Source of the DNA: Amycolatopsis bartoniae
GTDB taxonomy: Bacteria > Actinomycetota > Actinomycetes > Mycobacteriales > Pseudonocardiaceae
Direction: 5' to 3'
NCBI RefSeq assembly: GCF_014191255.1
Contig: NZ_JACHWH010000019.1
Span: forward strand, 1 to 56,026
Length of the DNA stretch: 56,026 bases
Of this stretch, positions 49,473 to 56,026 are shown one piece after another (position 1 is the stretch's first letter; every line of letters begins with the position of its first letter). The translations under genes were made by a program, and so were the position numbers. Below the pieces are notes generated by a model that was given only the letters and a program-made list of their open reading frames with translations, had not been told where the DNA came from and made no database searches.

Positions 49473-49967
49473 TCAGCTTTTCGCGTCGAGTTGCAGCAAT
49501 GTGGCCGGATCCGGTCCGGAGCCGAGACCGATCCCAGTCCAGGTGTTGGTGGCGACAGCCACGGTGCTCGTCGTGTTGGCGACGGTGACCGTGGCCGTGA
49601 CCGCGTGGTTGTCGCCCTTGACCTGGTAGGCGTTGGGGATCGTGAGGGTCAGGGTTCCCGTGCTGCCGGTGACCTTGAAGCAGTAGTGACCCGGGTCGGG
49701 GTCCTTGTCGGCAGTGTTGCCGCTGCTGCGCACCTCGATCAGCCCGGACGCGCCGCAGGACACGAGCATGATGTGCCCGTCGCCACTGATGAGCGTGATG
49801 CCGCGTTGGGCGAGAACCTGCGTGGCGCCCGGGTAGCTGAAGTCCTCCATGATGGATGGCGGTTCGGCAGCGGGGTCGTCCTGTTGTGTGGCAAGCGCCA
49901 AACCGGTCCCGGAGGCCAGTAGCGCTCCGATCACGGCGGCAGTGAAGACACGGATTGATGCGCGCAT
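49473..49967 (-). CDS. Small secreted protein of unknown function
   Basis: A 164-aa exported protein. The signal peptide is about 1-27 (IRVFTAAVIGALLASGTGLA, cut near LALA-TQQ). The mature part is small and beta-rich: ATQVLAQRGITLISGDGHIM, two cysteines (VSCGASG and YCFKVTG) that may pair, LTLTIPNAYQVKGDNHAVTA and a Thr/Val-rich tail. I do not recognise a named domain. It precedes the pseudoprotease gene by 39 nt on the same strand and is divergent from the ALF toxin-like gene across about 395 bp. A role at the cell surface with its neighbour is plausible but inferred. The ATG at 49967 has AGGAG 12 nt upstream. Confidence 0.78.
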   Translation of the reverse strand: MRASIRVFTAAVIGALLASGTGLALATQQDDPAAEPPSIMEDFSYPGATQVLAQRGITLISGDGHIMLVSCGASGLIEVRSSGNTADKDPDPGHYCFKVTGSTGTLTLTIPNAYQVKGDNHAVTATVTVANTTSTVAVATNTWTGIGLGSGPDPATLLQLDAKS

Positions 49968-50314
49968 GGTTGTTCGGGGCTCCTATTGCTGTCAGTGAGT
50001 TCCCAACATGACTTTCGAGAATTTCCACAGTTCTGAGGAAATGAACGTTCTTGGGCTTCGGCGTTCGTCCGGCCGAGCCGTACGACCATAAACCGGCCTC
50101 GGGTGGGCGCCTACCGCCGTGTCGGGTATGTCGGGTTACTCCGACTGGCGCAGCATTGCGTCGTAAAGGTGAACTTGCTCCGATGTCCTTGCGATGCCGG
50201 GATAACAGCTGATAATTCTTGATCTTGCCGCGTGCTGCATCGCGAGGGAAAGGCGGGGTGCACACTGGGGAGCGCGCGGATAAATGGCTTCTTTTGTTTC
50301 ACGGGTTTTCTCGG

Positions 50315-50334
50315 CGTGTGGGTTAACGCACGCG
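50315..50334. promoter_or_regulatory. Candidate operator upstream of the ALF gene
   Basis: An imperfect palindrome centred on GTTAAC: GTGGGTTAACGCAC (50318-50331), one mismatched pair, with CG flanks that extend the symmetry to 20 bp. It lies 29 bp before the ALF gene start in the 395-bp divergent region (49968-50362), which otherwise shows no gene and is AT-richer than its surroundings. Confidence 0.35.
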
Positions 50335-50362
50335 TATCCCGTCCTGTCGAGGAGTGTTCGCT

Positions 50363-53300
50363 GTGACTGTGCCGAGACGATGGTTCCGAAGACCGCGTGC
50401 TGTACTGGTCGTGACGATGGTGGTGGCGTTGCTGTCCGCTGTCACCGGTCCGGCGGAAGCGGACAGCCAACCGGAGACGTCCATTCCGAACCGGAGCGCA
50501 GTGTTCGAATTCCTGCGCTCTGGGGGCCCGGCGGTTGCCGATGCGGCCGAAACGGCGTTGACGGGCAGCGATGACGATGTGCAGGCGTTCTTGGACTCTG
50601 GATTCGCGACCGCCCAGGAAACCGACGACCGGATCACGGTACAGCGGATGCTCGGCACGGGCGGTCCCGCGACGCAGCAAGCAGCGAACGTCGCGCTGAG
50701 CGGATCGATTGACGACGTCCGGTCCTTTTTGAATTCCGGGTGGCAGCAGCCGTGGCAGGACGACATCCGGATCCAGGTCACCCGACTGTTATCCGCGGCA
50801 ACCGGTCCGGTGGTCCGGGCCGATGCGAACACCGCGCTCGATGGCTTGCTCGATGACCAGCTCGCGTTCCTTGCGACGGGTTGGCAGCGTGCACAGGACG
50901 ATGACGATCGCATTGCCGTCCAGAGGCTGCTCAACGCGGGCGGTCCGGAGGTGAAACGGACCGCGAATCTCGCGCTTGACGGCACGATTGAGGATGTTCG
51001 CGAATATTTGCGACTGGGGTATCCCGTTGCATTGCAGCGGGACGAAGAGGTGTTGGCGGTCTCCCAGCTGGCCAGCCTTGCCCAGGACGCCCTCGCCCAG
51101 TCTGCCGAGCGCACGCAGGCAGCCAAGGACGCTTCTGCCCAAGCCGTTACGGCCGCCGCGGCGGCACGCGCAGCCGCGCAGCGGGCCGCAGCGGAAACAC
51201 AGCAGGCCCAGGATTCGACAGCCCGTGCTGCGGCGGCTGCGGGGCGGGCCGCGGAAGCCGCGACTCAGGCGGCTTCGGCGGCTCAGACGGCGATCAACGC
51301 GGCTGCCGCCGCGGTGTCGGCGGCTCGTGCTGCTGCCAACGCGGCGAGTCAGGCCGCGTGGGCTGCGTCGATGGCCAGCAACGCCGCCGCGAAGGCGCGC
51401 AATGCCGCGGCTGCGGCGGCGACGGATCGGGGAAAGGCCGGTGCGGCAAGGGATGCGGCTGTCACTGCGCGGGATGCCGCGCGCGGCGCGCGGGACGCGG
51501 CGACTGCGGTCGCCCAGGCCGCCGAAGCGGCCCGACAGGTGGCGGCGGCAGCTTCAGCTGCGGCGGCGGCCGCTGCGGACGCGGACGGTGCCGGTTCCGC
51601 GGCTGATGAAGCCGGACAGTGGGCAAGCCGGGCCGGGGCGAGCGCGGACCAAGCGCGCGCGGCTGCGGAGCGGGCACGTCGCAACGCGACCGAAGCCACG
51701 CGCGCTGCTGCGGTCGCCCAGTCACTGGCCAACGAAGCCACAGCTCAGGCGGATCAAGCTCGACAGGCGGCCACAGACGCGGCGACCCATGCCGACAATG
51801 CCGCCGCGGCCGCGGACGAAGCCGCGCAGCACGCCGGTGAAGCCGAACAAGCAGCCCAACGATCGCAAACCGCTGCCGACGAAGCGAAGATCGCTGCCGA
51901 CGCGGCTCAATCGGCGTCCGATCAGGCGCAGCAGACCGCAGATACGGGCAAGAAGGCCGATGCCGAACGACTCCAGGAACAGCAGAGCCAGGGCATGCGT
52001 GACGCTCAGGATGCGCTGCAGACCCAGACCGATGCCACGCTCAGCGCGCAGTGGCAGGCCGGGCAGGAAGCGCAGCTCGACGCGGAGACACAGCGACTGC
52101 TGACCGAGGCCCGCGATCCGTCTACCCCGGGCGCCGCAGTCGTCGCTGACGGCCGGAAGGTCGCAGCGCGAATGTGGCACGCGGGAGGCCCGAACGTGAA
52201 ACTCGCCGCGGCCACGGCCCTGTCCGGCGACGACGCCACGGTGGTCGCCTTTGTGAGTGACGCGCTGGAGGTCGCAACAGAACAGGACGACCGCTACAGC
52301 GTGCAGGTCATCGGCGGCGCGAGCGTCGTGTCCGCGCAGCGGACGGCAGCGCAGGCGGCGCTGGCCGGGTCCTACGACCAGGTCAAGGAGTTCATTCGGA
52401 CCCGCGACTACCCCGGCAAGGCCGACGACGATCGGATCGCGGTCCAGCGGATCCTGGACAATGGAGGGCCGGCCACTAAACAAGCTGCGAACGCAGCCTT
52501 GTCTGGAACGATCGACGATGTCCGGGCGTTCCTGGCAACTGGACAATATAAAGCGGCCGAAGACGATGACCGCATCGCGGCCCAAACCGTCATCGCGGCC
52601 GGAGGCCCAGAAGTGAAGGCTGCGGGCAACGCGGCCCTTTCCGGCCCGTGGTCCTATGTCAAGCAATTCCTCCACGTCGAACAGTACCGGGCGGCCGCGC
52701 GGGACGCGGAATCCACGTTGTACAACGCTCAGATCGACGGATACCTGGCCGATATTGCCCAGACTGCCGCGCAGGCACGGCAGAACGCTGCCGAAGCCGC
52801 GGAAGCGGCCGCCACAGCCAGAGGCGCCGCGGACGAGGCCCGGCAATGGGCTGACCAGGCCCAGGCCTCAGCCGCGCAGGCACGGCAGTACTCCGACCAG
52901 GCCCGGCAATGGGCTGACCAGGCCGCAACCTCGGCGGCGGCAGCTTCTCAATCGGCAGAGCAGGCGCGGAAAGCGGCCGCCACCGCGCAGGCCAACGCCG
53001 CTGCGGCGCAACGTTCGGCCGCGGAAGCGGGCTATTACGCCGCGCAGGCTGCCAGCGCTGCTGCCAGTGCCAGAGCCGCGGCAGCCCAGGCGCGGGCCGA
53101 CGCGATCGCTGCCGGCAAATCAGCGCAAGAAGCCGCGACAGCCGCACTGGAAGCCCAGAATGCCGCGGTGGCCAAACAACAGGAAGAACAAGCAAGGCAG
53201 GCGGTCACGGGCACCCGCGACTCGGTGAGCAGACTACGGGACGCCATCGCCAGTGCACTGCAAGAAAGTGGGATTTCCGACGAGGTTCGCGGGCAGCTGC

Positions 53301-54046
53301 AGGACTTCCTGGACCTGGCTACCCAATTGCTGTCCCTGATTGACCAAATGGCCGCCGGCACACTTGACTTTGTCCGCGACCACGCCGGTGAATTGATCGC
53401 GTTATTCACGCACTTGATGGAGGTCGGCGGCGGCCTCGGTGCCGCGCTAGCCGGCGCCTCTGCGATTGGGAGTGGCGTGACCACCTGCGCCGAGGAAATC
53501 GGTGGCGGAGCGGTGATCGGAGCCGGAGTCGGTGCTCTCCCGGGCGCTGCTATCGGCGGGCTCGGCGGTTTGCTGGCTTGTGTGTTCACCGGGGGGCCGC
53601 AGATCGTGGCTGGCGCCGCCGGCCTGCTCGGCGGACTCGCCATGGCTATGGACGGTATCGACAAAGCCGCTCAGGATATCAAAAATTTAGCAGAAAATAA
53701 GGGACCCGCCCGAGAACTGAGCACATCTGAGCAGGCCACGCTCGACCGCCTCAATGCCGACCCGAATCTCTCCGGCCGGAACTTCCGCGTGTCCGCAAGG
53801 GAAGAGGACGGTGAGTACGTCGACAGTGCTGGGCGCACCTACGACCAGCTGGGTGATCCGAAGGCGTCCCAGTACTGGAACGAAACCAGCTTCCTGCAGT
53901 CGATCCGAAACCACCTCAACAAGTCGATGGACTACACCGTGATTGACCTGACCGGTTTTTCCGCAGACCAGGTCGGTGCCGTGAACCGCTACCTTGCCAC
54001 GCTCACGCCCCAGGAACTGGCCCGGATCCTTCGGGTAGGGTTCTGA
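50363..54046 (+). CDS. ALF-repeat polymorphic toxin with CdiA-like C-terminal domain
   Basis: A 1227-aa exported protein. The signal peptide is about 1-33 (RRPRAVLVVTMVVALLSAV). Four ALF repeats lie at about 43-190 (GGPATQQAANVALSGSIDDV, then RSFLNSG; AFLATGW; REYLRLGY). An Ala-rich coiled coil spans about 195-560, four more ALF repeats about 595-780 and a second Ala-rich coiled coil about 785-950. A glycine-rich hydrophobic segment (AVIGAGVGALPGAAIGGLGG, about 1020-1100) may cross a membrane. From about 1115 a compact domain has GRTYDQLGDPKASQYWNETS, FLQSIRNHLNKSMDYTVIDL, TGFSADQVGAVNRYL and ends RILRVGF, resembling CdiA-type nuclease toxin ends. The GTG at 50363 has GAGGAG 8 nt upstream. 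A putative immunity gene starts 1 nt after its stop. Confidence 0.88.
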   Translation: MTVPRRWFRRPRAVLVVTMVVALLSAVTGPAEADSQPETSIPNRSAVFEFLRSGGPAVADAAETALTGSDDDVQAFLDSGFATAQETDDRITVQRMLGTGGPATQQAANVALSGSIDDVRSFLNSGWQQPWQDDIRIQVTRLLSAATGPVVRADANTALDGLLDDQLAFLATGWQRAQDDDDRIAVQRLLNAGGPEVKRTANLALDGTIEDVREYLRLGYPVALQRDEEVLAVSQLASLAQDALAQSAERTQAAKDASAQAVTAAAAARAAAQRAAAETQQAQDSTARAAAAAGRAAEAATQAASAAQTAINAAAAAVSAARAAANAASQAAWAASMASNAAAKARNAAAAAATDRGKAGAARDAAVTARDAARGARDAATAVAQAAEAARQVAAAASAAAAAAADADGAGSAADEAGQWASRAGASADQARAAAERARRNATEATRAAAVAQSLANEATAQADQARQAATDAATHADNAAAAADEAAQHAGEAEQAAQRSQTAADEAKIAADAAQSASDQAQQTADTGKKADAERLQEQQSQGMRDAQDALQTQTDATLSAQWQAGQEAQLDAETQRLLTEARDPSTPGAAVVADGRKVAARMWHAGGPNVKLAAATALSGDDATVVAFVSDALEVATEQDDRYSVQVIGGASVVSAQRTAAQAALAGSYDQVKEFIRTRDYPGKADDDRIAVQRILDNGGPATKQAANAALSGTIDDVRAFLATGQYKAAEDDDRIAAQTVIAAGGPEVKAAGNAALSGPWSYVKQFLHVEQYRAAARDAESTLYNAQIDGYLADIAQTAAQARQNAAEAAEAAATARGAADEARQWADQAQASAAQARQYSDQARQWADQAATSAAAASQSAEQARKAAATAQANAAAAQRSAAEAGYYAAQAASAAASARAAAAQARADAIAAGKSAQEAATAALEAQNAAVAKQQEEQARQAVTGTRDSVSRLRDAIASALQESGISDEVRGQLQDFLDLATQLLSLIDQMAAGTLDFVRDHAGELIALFTHLMEVGGGLGAALAGASAIGSGVTTCAEEIGGGAVIGAGVGALPGAAIGGLGGLLACVFTGGPQIVAGAAGLLGGLAMAMDGIDKAAQDIKNLAENKGPARELSTSEQATLDRLNADPNLSGRNFRVSAREEDGEYVDSAGRTYDQLGDPKASQYWNETSFLQSIRNHLNKSMDYTVIDLTGFSADQVGAVNRYLATLTPQELARILRVGF

Positions 54047-54047
54047 C

Positions 54048-54371
54048 GTGGCTGTTGTAGTCGTGCCAGGGCACGAACCCCAAGGACTTCGTAACCAGAC
54101 CCTGCGAGAGATCTGCGCTCGTGCCAGGGAAGAGTTGGCGGACGAGCGCGACCGGTACCTGGTGGAGGAGGCAAGCGCCATGCACAGCCTCGACTTCAAC
54201 CTGATCGAACCCGGGCGCCGAGCGCGCATTGCTCGTGCAGTAGCCGGGGCGATCGAAGAATACCGATCCGAGTTGCTCGAAGTCGCCGAGCCGGACGAAT
54301 TGACCACCAGCCGGATTCCGGTCCTTGCAAGGCTATTGGACTACCTGAGGATCTTTCTGTCGAGCGATTGA
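54048..54371 (+). CDS. Putative immunity protein for the ALF toxin
   Basis: A 107-aa, apparently all-helical cytoplasmic protein (LREICARAREELADERDRYL, ARIARAVAGAIEEYRSELLE, IPVLARLLDYLRIFL) with no signal peptide. The GTG start comes one base after the toxin stop, so it is translated from the same message. A small soluble protein encoded directly after a polymorphic-toxin C-terminus is the hallmark position of an immunity protein. I recognise no named immunity family, so the role rests on position and size. Confidence 0.7.
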   Translation: MAVVVVPGHEPQGLRNQTLREICARAREELADERDRYLVEEASAMHSLDFNLIEPGRRARIARAVAGAIEEYRSELLEVAEPDELTTSRIPVLARLLDYLRIFLSSD

Positions 54372-54787
54372 TACCTCACGCGGTCGATCTATTGATAACA
54401 GCAAGCGGCAGTCCAGACCCAACGGCCTGACAGCCTGCTCCGGCGCGCCCGCCAGCCGTCTTGGCCGTTCGTCACACTGGTTGCGCGCCTGGCCGCGCAG
54501 ATCCATGCGACCAGCCGTGGCGGTTCACGACCTCACCGAGAGCCAGGCTGCAAGTCGGCCTGCATCACACACCACCCAGCGTCACCACCGAATCCGGGCC
54601 AGAGCCGCTCGTTTGACAGACCCGATCTCAACGCGGTAATCGCAGATTCTTAGCGGGACCTCGGCCTTCTCGTTCGGTAAGTGACACTGAAGGATCCAGT
54701 GCTGAACGAACTCGGCGAACTGACCTGAAATCTATGGCTATGGTATCCCGACAGTGATTGAGTCGGACAACGCGGCGACGCGGTCCA

Positions 54788-54821
54788 GCCCTGTTCCGGT
54801 CGCCGCGATCCGGAACAGGGC
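54788..54821. terminator. Perfect 12-bp hairpin
   Basis: GCCCTGTTCCGG (54788-54799) pairs with CCGGAACAGGGC (54810-54821) around a 10-nt loop. It lies between the immunity gene (stop 54371) and the convergent oxidoreductase (stop 55146), roughly 320-415 bp from each. It may end either transcript. Confidence 0.5.
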
Positions 54822-54938
54822 CCGGGTTGGGAGGCTTTCGCGGTTTGCGCGCGGGCCTGTCATCGTGATCCGATGACGCCCGTTCGCCGATCTTCCGCGT
54901 GGACTTCGACGGCGGCTGCGGCTCGCTCGGCCTGGCTC

Positions 54939-55040
54939 GGCCTGTCCGGTCGGCCCGGCTTACCCGACCCCGTCCGAACTCGGTCCAACCCGATCGGCCG
55001 GCCCGTCCGGTCGGTTCGCCCGTCTGAACTCCGTCCAACC
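54939..55040. repeat. Degenerate short tandem-like repeats
   Basis: GGCCTGTCCGGTCGG (54939-54953) recurs as GGCCCGTCCGGTCGG (55000-55014). CGTCCGAACTCGGTCCAACC (54971-54990) recurs as CGTCTGAACTCCGTCCAACC (55021-55040), 18 of 20 identical. The blocks have periods of 61 and 50 bp, as in an imperfect duplication. Confidence 0.6.
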
Positions 55041-55145
55041 AGGCTCCGACCGTCAGGCCGGACACGTCCCGCTGACTCGGGCGCGCTGGACTGATCGGCC
55101 TGTCGCGCGCGCCCGGTGTGCGCCGGCACGAAGCCGCGCTCCCGT

Positions 55146-56026
55146 TCAGCTGATGGCGAGTGTGAGCTTCCCGCCGGGGTGACCGTCCTCGCTCTCGGTC
55201 TGCGCGGCGGCCGCGTCCTCGAGCGGGTAGCTCTTGCCTTGCGCGATCCGGACCCCGCGGTCGGTGACCCAGCCGACGATCGCGGTCAGCACCTCCCGCG
55301 ACTGCTCGGGACCCGAGTACGGGATCCCCAGCTCGTAGGCGGCTTCATCGGCGATGGTGACGATCCGGTCCTTCGTGCCCCGCAGCTTGATCGACCCGGG
55401 CAGCACCCCGTGCCCGGCCGCGTCGAGCACGGCGTCCACCGATCCGGACGTGACCTCGCGGACCCGCTCCTCCCAGCCGTCGCCGTAGCGGACCGGCACG
55501 ACCCCCAGCGACTTCAGGTCGTCGAGGTTCCGGGTGCCGGCGGTGCCGATGACGGTGGCGCCCTGCGCGATGGCCACCTGCGCGGCGAAGCGCCCGGCCG
55601 TGCCGCTGGCGCCGTGCACGAGCAGCGTCTCGCCTTCGCGGACCTCAAGCAGCCTGAGGACGCGAAGCGCGGTTTCGCCGGCGACCGGCAGCGCGGCCGC
55701 GTCTGCCCACGAGATGCCGACGGGCTTGGTCGCGAGCGTCTTCGCCAGCGCGTACTCGGCGTAGCCACCGGTGTCGGGCAAGCCGAACACCTCGTCGCCG
55801 ACGGCGAAGTCCGCGCCCTCGCCGACGGCGTCGACGACGCCGGCGACTTCGAAACCGGGGGTGTGCGGGAAGGAGATCGGGAAGCTCTGCTGCTTGGTAC
55901 CGTTGCGGATCTTCCAGTCGAGAGGGTTGATCCCGGCGGCCCGGACGGCCACCCGCACCTGCCCCGGGCCGGGTTCCGGCACCGGGACCTCGGACAGCTG
56001 CAGGACTTCCGGCCCGCCGTAGGCGG
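55146..56026 (-). CDS. Quinone-oxidoreductase-like MDR family enzyme, 5' end beyond window
   Basis: About 293 residues of a zinc-independent medium-chain dehydrogenase/reductase. The visible order is VPEPGPGQVRVAVRAAGINP, LDWKIRNG, TPGFEVAGVVDAVGEGADF (GroES-like domain), LPVAGETALRVLRL, then the NADPH-binding ETLLVHGASGTAGRFAAQVA (AxGxxG-type) and GATVIGTAG. The C-terminal GKSYPLEDAAAAQTES and HPGGKLTLAIS are standard for the NADP-dependent quinone reductase/zeta-crystallin-like group. The reading frame is open through the right edge (AYGGPEVLQLSEV), so only about 10-15 N-terminal residues are missing. It has no visible link to the toxin module and is convergent with it. Confidence 0.88.
   Translation of the reverse strand, partial: AYGGPEVLQLSEVPVPEPGPGQVRVAVRAAGINPLDWKIRNGTKQQSFPISFPHTPGFEVAGVVDAVGEGADFAVGDEVFGLPDTGGYAEYALAKTLATKPVGISWADAAALPVAGETALRVLRLLEVREGETLLVHGASGTAGRFAAQVAIAQGATVIGTAGTRNLDDLKSLGVVPVRYGDGWEERVREVTSGSVDAVLDAAGHGVLPGSIKLRGTKDRIVTIADEAAYELGIPYSGPEQSREVLTAIVGWVTDRGVRIAQGKSYPLEDAAAAQTESEDGHPGGKLTLAIS

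Larger units (their letters stand above)
54372..55145. other. 774-bp intergenic region without a gene
   Basis: No reading frame with protein-like composition is seen on either strand. It holds a long hairpin (54788-54821) and a set of degenerate short repeats (54939-55040), which are listed separately. No tRNA, transposase scrap or second immunity-like frame could be recognised. Confidence 0.6.

Noticed and set aside
50363..53200. The Ala-rich stretch as a low-complexity non-coding artefact
   Set aside because: The frame is unbroken for 1227 codons, has a signal peptide, a ribosome site and recognisable ALF repeats on both sides of the Ala-rich parts.
1..56026. CRISPR array, tRNA or rRNA genes, riboswitches
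   Set aside because: No regularly spaced identical repeats, cloverleaf with a CCA-type acceptor or rRNA-like text was found by eye. The repeats at 54939-55040 are too few and too irregular.

Overview
The window is very GC-rich. It uses many GTG starts and shows several leaderless start signatures (a TANNNT hexamer 6-7 nt before the start codon). It encodes LGFP and ALF repeat secreted proteins and a long run of acyl-CoA catabolic genes. Together these point to a filamentous or nocardioform actinomycete; an Amycolatopsis-like Pseudonocardiales chromosome is my best inference, not a demonstrated one. The two edge genes run off the window (an acyl-CoA synthetase at the left, a quinone-type oxidoreductase at the right).

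Bases 1-39051 form a catabolic supercluster arranged as small regulator-controlled units. (a) 1-4878: an ADP-forming acyl-CoA synthetase and a FadE34-like double acyl-CoA dehydrogenase, divergent from a TetR. (b) 5117-7164: an FAD monooxygenase divergent from a TetR across a near-perfect palindrome. (c) 7278-11261: a TetR divergent from an AtuA-type (DUF1446) protein and a class III CoA-transferase. (d) 11266-15208: a two-domain Lrp/AsnC regulator divergent from an M20 amidohydrolase and an MFS exporter. (e) 15262-19153: two related CYP105-like P450s facing each other around one ferredoxin and one ferredoxin reductase, each P450 preceded by the same 38-bp element. (f) 19301-30133: a nine-gene leftward run of fused CoA-transferase, alpha/beta hydrolase, crotonase, SCP2-type thiolase, OB-fold partner, LysR, second ADP-forming synthetase, MFS and TetR. 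(g) 30338-39051: a LysR, a MaoC pair, a second fused CoA-transferase, a TetR, a metallo-beta-lactamase-fold hydrolase and a thiolase/crotonase fusion. Hydroxylation, CoA activation, dehydrogenation, hydration and retro-aldol or thiolytic cleavage are all represented. The set therefore looks like a pathway for a branched or polycyclic (terpenoid- or steroid-like) carboxylic acid. The substrate is inference.

Bases 39052-47600 are an accessory scar zone. They hold remnants of an integrase, a possible ISAs1-type transposase and an RHS protein. A TetR/nitroreductase pair with matching operators is intact. Truncated or frameshifted VOC, FAD monooxygenase, alpha/beta hydrolase and TetR genes follow. 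The zone ends in a cluster of three IS fragments or copies (IS3 family, IS256 scrap, ISL3 family), all inactivated.

Bases 47631-54371 carry a secreted or surface module. A trypsin-fold protein with six LGFP repeats, in which all three catalytic residues appear replaced, is co-transcribed with a small secreted protein. Both are divergent from a 1227-residue ALF-repeat/coiled-coil protein that ends in a CdiA-like putative toxin domain and is followed at once by a small putative immunity gene. This polymorphic toxin system is the most interesting candidate in the window. The rest (54372-55145) is non-coding, with a hairpin and short repeats.
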